A stretch of 64,000 bases of DNA. Origin: Acetobacteraceae bacterium (GTDB lineage: Bacteria > Pseudomonadota > Alphaproteobacteria > Acetobacterales > Acetobacteraceae). Of the stretch, positions 18,517-27,631 are shown piece after piece. Below the pieces are notes generated by a model. It searched no databases, had not been told where the DNA came from, and saw nothing but the letters and a program-made list of their open reading frames with translations. The position numbers were made by a program, and so were the translations under genes. The DNA lies in contig JAMXLO010000104.1 in assembly GCA_024280945.1 (NCBI GenBank), forward strand, positions 25,202 through 89,201, read 5' to 3'. Position 1 is the first letter of the stretch. Each line of letters starts with the position of its first letter.

Positions 18517-19772
18517 ACGTCGAAGCCAAAATCTCACTGGGCCGCCCTGCCGTGCTGGACGTTGCCCGCATCCGCGAAGATTTCCCGATCCTGCGGCAGA
18601 AGATTCGCGGCAAGCCGTTGGTGTTTCTCGACAGCGCCGCGTCGGCGCAGAAGCCGCGGGCCGTGATCGAGGCGATGCGCGAGGCGATGGAGACGCAGTA
18701 CGCCAACGTGCATCGCGGCCTGCACTGGATGAGCGAACGCACTACGGACGCCTATGAGGCTGCTCGCGAGGCGGTGGCAGCGCTGATCAACGCCAACGAT
18801 GCGCACGAGGTGGTGTTCACCCGCAACATCACCGAGTCACTGAACCTGATGGCGCACAGCTACGGCCGCGGCATCCTGAAGCCAGGCCAGGCGGTCTTGA
18901 TTTCTGGCATGGAGCACCACTCCAACATCGTGCCGTGGCAGTTGTTGCGCGATGAGCGCGGTATCGAGCTACGCGTCGTGCCGGTCACCGACTCTGGCGA
19001 ACTCGACATGGATGCGTTCGAGACATTGATTGCCGACGGCAAGGTCGGACTGGTGTCGATGACGCACATGTCCAACGTCCTGGGGACCTACACGCCAGTG
19101 GAACGTATCGTGCGAATGGCGCACGCGCACGGCGCCAAGGTGCTGTTCGACGGTGCGCAGGCGGTGGTGCACCGGCGCGTCGATGTGCAGGCACTGGGCT
19201 GCGACTTTTATGCCTTCACCGGGCACAAGCTATATGGTCCGACCGGCATTGGCGTGCTGTGGGGCCGCCGGGAATTGCTCGATGCGATGCCACCCTTCCT
19301 GGGCGGCGGCGAGATGATTTCCTCGGTTGCCTTCGAGCGTTCTACCTGGGCCGACGTGCCGCATAAGTTCGAGGCTGGCACACCGCCTATCCTCGAAGGC
19401 ATCGGGCTCAAGGCGGCGATCGATTATGTGCAGCAGATCGGCTACGACGCGATCGCGGCCCACGAGACGGCACTGGTGGATCATGCGCTGGCCCGATTGG
19501 GAACGATCGAAGGCGTGCACATCCTTGGCCGGGCGCAGGACCGAGGTGGCGTGGTGTCCTTTGCGCTCGATCGTGCGCATGCGCACGACGTGGCGACGTT
19601 GCTGGATCGTCAGGGCATTGCCGTGCGCGCCGGCAACCACTGCGCCGAGCCGCTGATGCATCGGTTCGGTCTCGACAGCACGACGCGCGCCAGTTTCGCC
19701 ATCTACACCTCGCATGACGAGATCGACTTTCTGGCCGACTCGCTTGCGCGTGTGCGGGAGTTCTTCAAGTGA
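18513..19772 (+). CDS. sufS: Cysteine desulfurase SufS (group II)
   Basis: 419 residues from the ATG at 18513 that overlaps the sufD stop. PLP enzyme of class V aminotransferase fold: PLP lysine Lys239 in FTGHKLYGPTGIG, and the persulfide-forming Cys377 in RAGNHCAEPLM, placed in the short rigid loop of group II (SufS/CsdA) enzymes. It takes sulfur from cysteine and passes it on, here most likely to the SufU encoded next (GTG start overlapping by 4 nt). No sufE gene is seen in the operon, which fits use of SufU. Confidence 0.96.
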   Translation: MNVEAKISLGRPAVLDVARIREDFPILRQKIRGKPLVFLDSAASAQKPRAVIEAMREAMETQYANVHRGLHWMSERTTDAYEAAREAVAALINANDAHEVVFTRNITESLNLMAHSYGRGILKPGQAVLISGMEHHSNIVPWQLLRDERGIELRVVPVTDSGELDMDAFETLIADGKVGLVSMTHMSNVLGTYTPVERIVRMAHAHGAKVLFDGAQAVVHRRVDVQALGCDFYAFTGHKLYGPTGIGVLWGRRELLDAMPPFLGGGEMISSVAFERSTWADVPHKFEAGTPPILEGIGLKAAIDYVQQIGYDAIAAHETALVDHALARLGTIEGVHILGRAQDRGGVVSFALDRAHAHDVATLLDRQGIAVRAGNHCAEPLMHRFGLDSTTRASFAIYTSHDEIDFLADSLARVREFFK

Positions 19773-20242
19773 GCGATTCGTTCGACGACCTGCGCGACCT
19801 GTATCAGGAAGTGATTCTCGATCACGGCCGCCGACCGCGCCATGCGCGACGGCTGGAGAGCTTCGATGCAACCGCGAAGGGCGACAACCCGATGTGCGGT
19901 GACCGGATCGAGGTTTGGGTGAAGCTGGGCACCGATGGCACCATCGCCGATACCGGCTTTCAGGCGCGCGGCTGCGCGATCAGCGTTGCCTCCGCCGACC
20001 TGATGGCCGAGACGGTCATTGGTCGCAGCAAGGCGGATACGCATGCATTGTTCGAGGCGTTTCGCGAGATGGCGCGAACGGGCCAGTGCCCGCACTGCGA
20101 CGGCGCCCTGGCCGATCCCCTGGAGCGCCTGGAGCCGCTGGCCGGCGTGCACGAATATCCATCCCGCGTGAAATGCGCGACGCTGGCCTGGCACGCGCTG
20201 ATCGCCGCCCTGGAGGGAGGCAAGGAGGCGAGCAGTGAATGA
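19769..20242 (+). CDS. sufU: SufU-type sulfur transfer/scaffold protein
   Basis: 157 residues, GTG start (GTGAGC) overlapping the sufS stop. IscU/SufU fold with Cys43 and Asp45 in NPMCGDRIEV, Cys69 in ARGCAISVASADLM and Cys136 in SRVKCATLAWHAL. The stretch of more than 60 residues between the second and third Cys and the RVKCATLAW ending mark it as SufU rather than IscU. An extra CPHC pair at about 107-110 is unusual and could bind metal. SufU accepts sulfur from SufS and is zinc-dependent in Firmicutes. The stop overlaps the next start (GTG at 20235). Confidence 0.93.
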   Translation: MSDSFDDLRDLYQEVILDHGRRPRHARRLESFDATAKGDNPMCGDRIEVWVKLGTDGTIADTGFQARGCAISVASADLMAETVIGRSKADTHALFEAFREMARTGQCPHCDGALADPLERLEPLAGVHEYPSRVKCATLAWHALIAALEGGKEASSE

Positions 20243-20594
20243 GGTAACTCAGCCGCACACCGCGTGGACTCCCGACGGGGAAACCACGGCGAGGCCGACC
20301 GAAGATGCGATCATCGCCGCGATCTGCGAGGTGTATGATCCGGAAATACCGGTGAACATCTACGAGCTGGGACTGATCTATGCGGTCGAGATCACCGACG
20401 ACGGCGCCGTCAAGGTCGAAATGACGCTGACCGCACCGGCCTGCCCATCCGCCCAGGAATTACCTGAGCAGGTGCATAGCGCGGTAATGACAGTGGCCGG
20501 CGTGACATCGTGCGATGTGGAGACGGTGTGGGATCCGCCTTGGGACCCGAGCCGTATGAGCGAAGAAGCGCGCCTGCAGCTGAACATGTTCTAG
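20235..20594 (+). CDS. sufT: SufT, MIP18/DUF59-family Fe-S assembly protein
   Basis: 119 residues starting GTG, overlapping sufU by 8 nt. The MIP18 (DUF59) core is plain: AAICEVYDPEIPVNIYELGL, then VKVEMTLTAPACPSAQELPE, and a final WDPPWDPSRMSEEARLQL typical of SUF-linked members. A single conserved Cys lies in TAPACPS. These proteins help mature Fe-S proteins; their exact step is not settled. Position between sufU and sufA matches the standard alphaproteobacterial SUF order. Confidence 0.94.
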   Translation: MNEVTQPHTAWTPDGETTARPTEDAIIAAICEVYDPEIPVNIYELGLIYAVEITDDGAVKVEMTLTAPACPSAQELPEQVHSAVMTVAGVTSCDVETVWDPPWDPSRMSEEARLQLNMF

Positions 20595-20616
20595 GGACAC
20601 AGATATCGAGCCGATC

Positions 20617-20985
20617 ATGAGCACAACGACGACAGTTCCCCGAAAGACCCGCGCCTTGCCGCCGCTGATGACACTCACCGATGCTGCGGCGGATCGCCTG
20701 CGCGCGCTGTACGCCAAAGGCGAACAGGGCAAGTTGTTGCGCATCGGCGTGAAGACGAAGGGCTGCTCTGGTCTGTCCTACGATATGAGTTGGGCCGACG
20801 AGCCGGCACCCACCGATGAAGTGGTCACCGACAAGGACCTGACGGTCCTGGTAGATCGCAAGGCCAGCCTGTTCCTGATAGGCACAGTCATGGATTACGA
20901 GGTGAAGGCACTTGCCTCGGGCTTCACCTTCACCAATCCAAACGAGAAGGGTCGTTGCGGCTGCGGCGAGAGCTTCCACGTCTAG
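20617..20985 (+). CDS. sufA: A-type Fe-S carrier SufA/ErpA-like
   Basis: 122 residues. HesB/IscA fold with the three conserved cysteines: Cys50 in KTKGCSGLSYDM and Cys114/Cys116 in GRCGCGESFHV. It has a 17-residue Thr/Arg-rich N-terminal extension before the domain. It carries Fe-S clusters from the SufBCD scaffold to target enzymes. Last gene of the SUF operon, 22 nt after sufT and followed by a large inverted repeat. Confidence 0.94.
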   Translation: MSTTTTVPRKTRALPPLMTLTDAAADRLRALYAKGEQGKLLRIGVKTKGCSGLSYDMSWADEPAPTDEVVTDKDLTVLVDRKASLFLIGTVMDYEVKALASGFTFTNPNEKGRCGCGESFHV

Positions 20986-21047
20986 TAGAGCGTGATGATC
21001 GAAGGCGGAATCGCCGGGGCTCTGAATCACGCGATAAAGCAACAAGG

Positions 21048-21088
21048 TAGAGCCGGATGGCGCATCTGCCTTCGCTCATCCGGCTCTA
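21048..21088. terminator. Perfect 12-bp inverted repeat after the SUF operon
   Basis: Arms TAGAGCCGGATG and CATCCGGCTCTA flank a 17-nt loop. It lies between the sufA stop (20985) and the MscS gene, so it could terminate SUF transcripts. It has no T-run, so Rho-independent termination is uncertain, and it may instead be a dispersed repeat. The flanking stretch 20990-21030 has a second GC-rich, partly symmetrical segment. Confidence 0.45.
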
Positions 21089-21142
21089 GGCCTGGCGGCT
21101 CTCATCTCTCTTTTGTGAGCGAGCAGCCCTGATTTCGCCGCG

Positions 21143-22489
21143 TTGCTGCGGCGCAATCAACACGTGCAGACGCTGATCCCTATTCGCTGGGAAGAGCTTC
21201 TCAACCAGAGCCTCGTCTGGCTGCACGAGAACGTCCTGTTGCCAGCGCTGCTTGCTCAGTTGATCTGCACGCTGGTGCTGTTGGGTCTGACACGGTGGTT
21301 CACCCCGGCGATTCAGCGCGGCTGCCTCTATCTGGCCGACGCTATCCCGGCCGGGCCGCCGCGATCGATCGCCATCGCCTTCTCTCGGGTCGCTGAATGG
21401 ATCGGCTTGCTGCTGGCACTCTCGTTCGCCCGAGCCGGCTTCCAGGCAAGCGGCCATCGTACCGATATGCTTCGCTTGGCGGAAAGCCTCGTGCTGGTCT
21501 GGGTGCTGATCCGGCTCAGCTCGATGCTGGTGCGCGACGAACGGTGGGCGCGGGCCATCGCGGTGCTCGCCTGGATCATCGCCGCGCTGAACATCGGCGG
21601 ATTGGTGACGCCGGTGATGGACCTGATGGACGCCATGGCCGTGCCAATCGGCAACTTCCGCATCAGCGTGCTCTTGGTGCTGAAGGGGGCGATCGCACTG
21701 GCGATCTTCATTTGGATCGCCAACGCACTGTCACGCCTGCTGGATCAGCGGCTGCGGCTGTTCGCACCTCTGACGCCGGCGGTCGAGGTGCTCGCATCGA
21801 AGCTCGTGCGCATGACACTGCTGACGCTCGCCGTGGTGCTGGCACTCGGCTCGATCGGCATCGATCTTACAGCCTTTGCTGTGTTCTCCGGCGCGGTCGG
21901 CGTTGGCGTGGGCTTTGGATTGCAAAAGGTGGTGTCGAACCTGGTAAGTGGCGTCATCCTGCTGCTGGATCGCTCCATCAAACCGGGCGACGTCATCGAG
22001 ATCGATGGCACCTACGGGTCGGTCAGCACGCTCAACGCGCGCTATGCATCGGTCCTGACCCGCGACGGCAAGGAGTATCTGATTCCGAACGAGGACCTCA
22101 TCACGCAGCGGGTCACCAACTGGTCGTTCTCCAACGACCTGATCCGCCTGCATGTGTGGGTGGGAATATCGTATGAGTCTGATCCACACGAGGCGATCCG
22201 GCTGGCGCTGGACGCCGCGCGAAACGTGCCACGCGTATTGGAAGACCCCGCACCGAATTGCCTGTTGATCGAGTTCGGCGATAGCGCCGTAAACCTCGAG
22301 TTGCGATTCTGGATTCGTGACCCGGCGAACGGAACGACGAACATCCGCAGCCAGGTGATGTTGAACCTATGGGACCTCTATCACCAGCATGGCATCGAAA
22401 TGCCCTATCCGCAGCGCGATGTGACGCTGCGCAACCCCGAGGCGCTGGCCGAACTGCTCTCGATACGGCACGCGCCACAGGCGAACTAA
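21143..22489 (+). CDS. MscS-family small-conductance mechanosensitive channel
   Basis: About 448 residues. An N-terminal part has four to five hydrophobic segments (about 30-50, 75-95, 110-125, 138-160, 175-195). The MscS core follows: the pore-lining Gly/Ala-rich helix GAVGVGVGFGLQKVVSNLVS, then LLDRSIKPGDVIEIDGTYGS and the beta domain EYLIPNEDLITQRVTNWS. The channel opens under hypo-osmotic stress. The start is not certain: TTG at 21143, or GTG at 21164 in the same frame. It is convergent with the aldolase gene, with 3 nt between their stops. Confidence 0.9.
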   Translation: MLRRNQHVQTLIPIRWEELLNQSLVWLHENVLLPALLAQLICTLVLLGLTRWFTPAIQRGCLYLADAIPAGPPRSIAIAFSRVAEWIGLLLALSFARAGFQASGHRTDMLRLAESLVLVWVLIRLSSMLVRDERWARAIAVLAWIIAALNIGGLVTPVMDLMDAMAVPIGNFRISVLLVLKGAIALAIFIWIANALSRLLDQRLRLFAPLTPAVEVLASKLVRMTLLTLAVVLALGSIGIDLTAFAVFSGAVGVGVGFGLQKVVSNLVSGVILLLDRSIKPGDVIEIDGTYGSVSTLNARYASVLTRDGKEYLIPNEDLITQRVTNWSFSNDLIRLHVWVGISYESDPHEAIRLALDAARNVPRVLEDPAPNCLLIEFGDSAVNLELRFWIRDPANGTTNIRSQVMLNLWDLYHQHGIEMPYPQRDVTLRNPEALAELLSIRHAPQAN

Positions 22490-22492
22490 ACA

Positions 22493-23134
22493 TCAGCCGA
22501 CTCTGCTGCGAAGCTCCGCAACCTGCTCGGGCGTCAGGAAACGAACCCGGTGACCATGCAGCAGAAGATACAGCCGCGCAGTCTCCTCCAGCTCTTCGAT
22601 CGCACCGGCAGCCGCCGACAGCGACGTGCCAGCCACGACCGGTCCGTGATTTGCCAACAGCACCGCATGGTGCCGACCGACAAACGGCCGAACGGCCTCG
22701 GCAAGTTGCATGTCGCCCGGCGGAAAGTACGGCACCAACGGCAGGTGACCGATGCGCATGACGTAATAGGCAGTGATCGGCGGCAGCACGTCCGCTGGGT
22801 TCACGTCTGCCAGGCATGAGACCGCAACCGAATGCGTTGAGTGCAGATGCACGACCGCACCCGCGTCCTGCCGGCCCTCATACATCACGCGGTGCAGGAA
22901 AGCCTCCTTGGTCGGGGGATCGCCACCAACCAGCCTGCCATCTGCGCCGATCCGCGACAGCCGGGCGGGATCCAGTTCACCGAGCGAAGCATTGGTGGGC
23001 GTCATCACCCAGCCACCTTCGGCGACCCGCGCGCTGATATTGCCGGACGAACCGAAGGTCAGCCCGCGGGAAAAGATGCTCGCCCCCAATCGGCAGATTG
23101 CTTCCCGCGCGGCATGTTCCGTCAGGTCAGCCAT
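22493..23134 (-). CDS. Class II aldolase/adducin-family protein (OtnC-like)
   Basis: 213 residues. Zinc aldolase fold: GSSGNISARV near 28-37, catalytic-type Glu77 in TKEAFLHRVMY, zinc His96/His98 in VVHLHSTHS and His163 in LLANHGPVV. The order and spacing match the 3-oxo-tetronate 4-phosphate decarboxylase (OtnC) subgroup more than fuculose aldolase. No OtnK kinase or dehydrogenase is adjacent, so the substrate is open. It follows the methyltransferase gene by 12 nt on the minus strand, so the two are probably co-transcribed. Confidence 0.85.
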   Translation of the reverse strand: MADLTEHAAREAICRLGASIFSRGLTFGSSGNISARVAEGGWVMTPTNASLGELDPARLSRIGADGRLVGGDPPTKEAFLHRVMYEGRQDAGAVVHLHSTHSVAVSCLADVNPADVLPPITAYYVMRIGHLPLVPYFPPGDMQLAEAVRPFVGRHHAVLLANHGPVVAGTSLSAAAGAIEELEETARLYLLLHGHRVRFLTPEQVAELRSRVG

Positions 23135-23146
23135 GAGGGCCCTCCG

Positions 23147-23935
23147 CTATCGCAACACTCGTCCCTTCACCGCGTTCGCGCGCGCACTGCACGTGATCCG
23201 CCCCGTCGGATCCGTCGGAAGCATCGCCCGCACGTGCTGCTTGAGCCGTTCGAGATCACCAGCCGCCATCGCAGCGATCGTGGGCCGTATGCTCCCCGAC
23301 GCCGTACTCGTCGTCCAGAAGTCGTCAAATCCATCGAAAGTGCGGCGCACGTTGATCTCACGGGTCTCGATCGATCCTAACCCCGCAGCGGTCCATAGAT
23401 CCCGCAATGCGCTCATTCGTGATGCATCGACGCTCGGTGGCGACAGCGGCGTGAATCCGCAGTCACGCAGCCCGATACGGATGGGCTCGAAGGGAAAACC
23501 ACCACCCGTCATGTCCCAGGCATACGCGGCGACGATCCCGCCACGGCGCACCACCCGCACCATCTCGGCGACACCTTTGGCGGGATCAGGCACAAAGAAG
23601 ATCACCAGCGCCATCACGGCTGCATCGAACCGATTGTCGGCAAACGGCAGCGCTGTCGCGTGGCCGACCTGGAACCCCGCGTCCTTTACAGACGCTCGCT
23701 CGCGCGCGAACGCGAGCTGCGCATCGGACGGATCGATGCCCTGCACTTCACTCGGCGCGCATCGCTGATAGACCAATTCCGTGAACGCGCCACTGCCGCA
23801 GCCCACGTCGATCCACTGCGCGCCACCGTTCGGCGCCAGCCAGTCGAGAAACACCTCGCCGGCGAGCAGGCTCCAGCGCCCCATGCCTCGGTCATACGCA
23901 GCGCCGTCCTCGAAGCGAATTGCCAGCTCGGCCAT
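23147..23935 (-). CDS. SAM-dependent class I methyltransferase
   Basis: 262 residues from ATG 23933-23935, which has GGAGGCG 6-7 nt upstream. Rossmann-type methyltransferase with motif I WIDVGCGSGAFTE, acidic motif II QGIDPSDAQL, ALPFADNRFDAAV and a hydrophobic motif IV VMALVIFFVPDP. This is the Methyltransf_11/UbiE-like pattern acting on small molecules. A longer open frame reaches 24106 and would overlap mdoH; it is Arg/Cys-rich and unlikely. The substrate is unknown. Confidence 0.88.
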   Translation of the reverse strand: MAELAIRFEDGAAYDRGMGRWSLLAGEVFLDWLAPNGGAQWIDVGCGSGAFTELVYQRCAPSEVQGIDPSDAQLAFARERASVKDAGFQVGHATALPFADNRFDAAVMALVIFFVPDPAKGVAEMVRVVRRGGIVAAYAWDMTGGGFPFEPIRIGLRDCGFTPLSPPSVDASRMSALRDLWTAAGLGSIETREINVRRTFDGFDDFWTTSTASGSIRPTIAAMAAGDLERLKQHVRAMLPTDPTGRITCSARANAVKGRVLR

Positions 23936-23999
23936 GGTGAACGCGCCTCCTTTGGGCAACTGCCATCGCAGCATTACGGTGACAGCCGACGGATCACAG

Positions 24000-25694
24000 T
24001 CAATCCGAATCCTGCAACGCCAGCGCCGGGGCAGGCTGACCGCGAGGGGTGGCGCTGAGCTCTTCCGGCACCGCCGCAATTTGGCGTTCGCGCAACCACT
24101 GACCAATCCGTGGATCAGCCGTCAGCACGCAAAGCGGGATCGACACCAGTAGCCCTCCTGCAAGCGGCAAGGCCCACAACGTTGCGGTCCATCCTCCGAC
24201 GGCGAAAGTGCCGAACGTCACAATACCCAGCACAGTCTGAGGCCAGAACAGCCCGATTGCCTCACCCCAACCGACGCCGCGGTCGCTGCGGTTCTGACCA
24301 TTCCATGCAATGCGTCCGCCTAGCGCCATGCGCAGCATCGCGCCGGTCTTGGCCACTGCAGAAACGGCGTCGAGCAATAAGGTGAAGACGATCTCGATGG
24401 CCAGCCCGACGCCGAAGCGACCAAGGCCGCCGTAGCGAGCGTGCTTATCGGGTGACAGTGCGACTTCCGCGTAGCCAAACAGCTTCGGCGCATAAAGCGC
24501 ACCTAGCCACGCCCCAGTGAGCGCGAGGGCCCACCCGGCCGGGTATCCAGACACGGCGTCTGTGGCGGCGGCAGTCGCCGCGGCAAACAGGAACAGCAAG
24601 TACAGCGGAGCTCCGATGAAGAGCAGGATCGCTTGCACAAGCTGCCATCGCCCCACTGCCCGTAGGCCGGGCAGACGCAGCAGGTGCCAATACTGCATGT
24701 TGCCGACAACCCAGCGTGTCTCGCGGCGCAGAAATTCGGGCAACGCGGGCGGATTCGCCTCCCAGGATCCCTCCTCGTCTATGATCACCCTTACGCCCCA
24801 ACCGGCCGAGCTCAGCATGACGGCCTCTACCTGGTCATGCGACAGAATGTGCCGGCCGCCCGGTAACATCGGCAGGCGGCAGTGGAGCCGAAAGGGCGCG
24901 ATGCGCACCACCGCGTTGTGCCCCCAATAGGGACCTTCGTCGCCCTGCCACCATGCCTGCCCGGTCGCCCAGGTTCGCATGCCGGCTCGCATGCCGAACT
25001 GGAAGAGCCGCGGAAAGGCAGACGATGCGGGCAGACCCACCGTGAGATGCTGCGCGACCGCCAGCGTCGGCTCAACCTGCATGAGCCGAACCAGACGCAA
25101 TACGGCAGCCGCGGACATCTCCGAGTCCGCATCCAGCGTCAGCATCAACTCGTAGCCATGGGCCGCGTGATCAAGGAATTCCATGACATTGCCGGCCTTG
25201 AACCCGATGTTGGACGGCCGGCGGCGATAACGGATACGTGCCGGGTTGCGGTCCTCTGCGCGGAATGACGCCACCGCCCGTTCCTCATCTGTTCCAGACT
25301 GGCTGTCCGACAGGATGAAGAGCCCGAACGCATCACCCGCGCCCGCCAGATCAAGCCCGTGCAGCAACCGCCGCAACGCTGGCAATACGCGGCCCATGTC
25401 CTCATCACGCACTGTCACGGCAATGGCGGTGCGCGGCAGGGACCGACTGTCGGTGTCGGCCACCCCTCGCGGCAGATGGGCTGGGAAAGGGGGCCGGAAC
25501 ACCGACAGCACAAACCCAATTATCCCGTTCGCCGCACAGAGCCCTGTCCACGGCGCCGTCCCGGCGAATGCCGCCGCCATGGTCAACTTGGCTGCCGTCC
25601 ACCCTCCTGGTGCAAGCACTTGCCACAGCAGCCATGCCAGCCCGACGTCGGTCGCGAGGGCAATCAGCAGCACAGCAGCACGGCGCATCACCAT
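24000..25694 (-). CDS. mdoH: Glucan biosynthesis glucosyltransferase MdoH/OpgH-like
   Basis: 564 residues, shorter than the E. coli protein. It has membrane segments at both ends and a GT2 catalytic core in between. Core motifs: LSDSQSGTDEE, TLDADSEMSAAAVLRLVR (the DxD), SHDQVEAVML and RRETRWVVGNMQYW (the RxxRW). These match MdoH, which makes the beta-1,2 backbone of periplasmic glucans from UDP-glucose. No mdoG is present within the window. It is the last gene of a minus-strand block with a polytopic protein and an O-antigen-ligase-like protein, 59 nt after its neighbour. Confidence 0.9.
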   Translation of the reverse strand: MVMRRAAVLLIALATDVGLAWLLWQVLAPGGWTAAKLTMAAAFAGTAPWTGLCAANGIIGFVLSVFRPPFPAHLPRGVADTDSRSLPRTAIAVTVRDEDMGRVLPALRRLLHGLDLAGAGDAFGLFILSDSQSGTDEERAVASFRAEDRNPARIRYRRRPSNIGFKAGNVMEFLDHAAHGYELMLTLDADSEMSAAAVLRLVRLMQVEPTLAVAQHLTVGLPASSAFPRLFQFGMRAGMRTWATGQAWWQGDEGPYWGHNAVVRIAPFRLHCRLPMLPGGRHILSHDQVEAVMLSSAGWGVRVIIDEEGSWEANPPALPEFLRRETRWVVGNMQYWHLLRLPGLRAVGRWQLVQAILLFIGAPLYLLFLFAAATAAATDAVSGYPAGWALALTGAWLGALYAPKLFGYAEVALSPDKHARYGGLGRFGVGLAIEIVFTLLLDAVSAVAKTGAMLRMALGGRIAWNGQNRSDRGVGWGEAIGLFWPQTVLGIVTFGTFAVGGWTATLWALPLAGGLLVSIPLCVLTADPRIGQWLRERQIAAVPEELSATPRGQPAPALALQDSD

Positions 25695-25753
25695 TCGGTC
25701 GGCCTCCAGTTCGGCGGGTCGAGCGCTAGGTGGTGACGCTCACAGATATGTCA

Positions 25754-27631
25754 TTATCGCGGCCGTGGTCCGGCGCAAAGCGGGCCGCGAGCCAGCATGC
25801 CGGCGAAGCTACGCTGCGCAACATCCTCCGGCCGGTTCCAGGACTGCACTGTATGCCAGCCACTCGGCGTGTCGCGCAGCAATGCCGCATCGCCCGCTGG
25901 TGCGTCGGCAAACCCAGGTGGCGCGCAGGTGACCAGCGCCAGCCTATAGCCCGCCGCAGCCACGGTTCCGAGAGTGGCCGGCGTCACCTCGGTCTCGACG
26001 CGGAAGTCCAGGCCCAAACGCCGCGGCTCGGTGAACAGCAGCACGCCGCGCAGATAACTGCCGACGGAATCGTCGGTATCTTGCGGCAGCAACAGGGCCA
26101 GCCTGTCGCCCGGCTGGAGAAACGCCGCTGCCGCATTGCCTAGCCGGCGCAATTCGGGCTGCGGTGCGTCGCGGTCGAAACGCAGCAAGGGTGCGCCGGC
26201 AACAGGCAGCAGCAAGGCCGTGGCAACTGCGGCGACAGCACCTTTACGAGCAACCTGCTCGTGCGCGGCAAACCAATGCGACAGCCATGGCCGCAATGCG
26301 ACCACAAAACCCAACATCAGGAGCAACGAGACCTGGGTATTGTAGCGAAAGTAGGAATGGGCACCGAGCGCCCATTGCGCCGGGAAGTGCGCTACGTAGG
26401 TGAACAGCAGGAAGCCGTTGAACAGCACGATGACGCTGCTGATCATGGCGAGCAGTCGGCCTTCGGCCGACCAGGGCCTGCGGCGCATAACCGACACCGT
26501 CAGTCCCAGCAGCACCACGATGCAGAGGAAGAACGTGGCTTTGCGGAACATTGCGACGAGCAGTGCCGCAATGATCTGCGGCAGCAGCAGCACATTCCAC
26601 TCAGTGAATGGCAGCGGCTTCAACTCACCCTGCGCAAACCCACTGTCCAACGCAAACGCTCGCCAAAGCAGGTACAGCACAACAGACGGTCCCAGCGCCG
26701 CGGCAGTGGCGCGCACGGCGCGCCACGTCGCCACCGCAGGATCGGCTCGCGCCAGAACCAGCATGCTGACACCGACCGGGACCAGAAGGCCGGCACCCGA
26801 CTGCTTGGTGTTCACCATGGCTACGAGCACCAACGCGAGCGGCACCAGCGATTTCGGCCAGGCAATGTCCCGCGAGAGATCGCCCAGCATCTCGGCCGCC
26901 AGCCAGACCGCGAACAGCCCGGTCACTGCGAGCGGCGTCTCACCGTACGGCGACAGGTGGAACCGCGGAACGAACCCCGGATTCAGCGGGCCGATCAGGA
27001 GCATGCCAACCGCACAAGCCCACCAGGGTGGCGCCCGCTCGGTCGCGGCAAGTGCCCGGGCGACCAGCAACGCCGCAGCGCACAGCAGGGCGACGTTGAA
27101 CAGGCTCATCCCACCTTCCGCGAAGCTGCCGGTGGCCAGCGAGCCGAGGTAGTTGGCGAACTGCGTATTGTAGGGCGCGACCGGCAGGAATGAGTAGCTG
27201 GCTGGCAGCGCCGCGGTCGGCAGGTGGTCGTGGTCGAACAGATAGGCGGCGTTCGGCAGCAGGTTTAGCCAGGTATCGATTTGCGACGGCCACACTGAGA
27301 GCATCAGCAGCCAGAGCGGCAATGTCAGCAGCAGCATGCGGCCAAGGCCCTGCCAGCCGCGCAGCCGCTCCCGCCAGCCGCCGCGCGCCAACCAGGCGAG
27401 CCCCACGATCCCCAACCCGCCAGCGGGCCAGCGCAGCGACCAGGGCGTCAGAACGCCCCACCCGGTGAGCACGAGGCACACCACACCCCAGCCGGCGACG
27501 AACCGGACCTCCGGCAAGGTGCGACGTGGCGTGGATGCGCCGCCAAGCACCAGGAACAGCAGCGCTGCGGCTGCCATCCCCGCCACCCCTGCCATCTCAT
27601 GTGCGCTCGGCAGATACGACAGCATGCTCAA
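25754..27631 (-). CDS. Polytopic membrane protein, possibly GT-C-like, unknown
   Basis: About 625 residues with roughly a dozen hydrophobic segments and a soluble C-terminal part (about 500-625). A first periplasmic-loop-like stretch (SQIDTWLNLLPNAAYLFDHD) and the overall layout resemble GT-C-type glycosyltransferases, but I see no definite catalytic motif. It overlaps the upstream O-antigen-ligase-like gene by 35 nt if it starts at 27631. An in-frame ATG at 27593-27595 would give a 1-nt gap instead, so the start is uncertain. Function unknown; context suggests polysaccharide or glucan assembly. Confidence 0.8.
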   Translation of the reverse strand: MSMLSYLPSAHEMAGVAGMAAAALLFLVLGGASTPRRTLPEVRFVAGWGVVCLVLTGWGVLTPWSLRWPAGGLGIVGLAWLARGGWRERLRGWQGLGRMLLLTLPLWLLMLSVWPSQIDTWLNLLPNAAYLFDHDHLPTAALPASYSFLPVAPYNTQFANYLGSLATGSFAEGGMSLFNVALLCAAALLVARALAATERAPPWWACAVGMLLIGPLNPGFVPRFHLSPYGETPLAVTGLFAVWLAAEMLGDLSRDIAWPKSLVPLALVLVAMVNTKQSGAGLLVPVGVSMLVLARADPAVATWRAVRATAAALGPSVVLYLLWRAFALDSGFAQGELKPLPFTEWNVLLLPQIIAALLVAMFRKATFFLCIVVLLGLTVSVMRRRPWSAEGRLLAMISSVIVLFNGFLLFTYVAHFPAQWALGAHSYFRYNTQVSLLLMLGFVVALRPWLSHWFAAHEQVARKGAVAAVATALLLPVAGAPLLRFDRDAPQPELRRLGNAAAAFLQPGDRLALLLPQDTDDSVGSYLRGVLLFTEPRRLGLDFRVETEVTPATLGTVAAAGYRLALVTCAPPGFADAPAGDAALLRDTPSGWHTVQSWNRPEDVAQRSFAGMLARGPLCAGPRPR

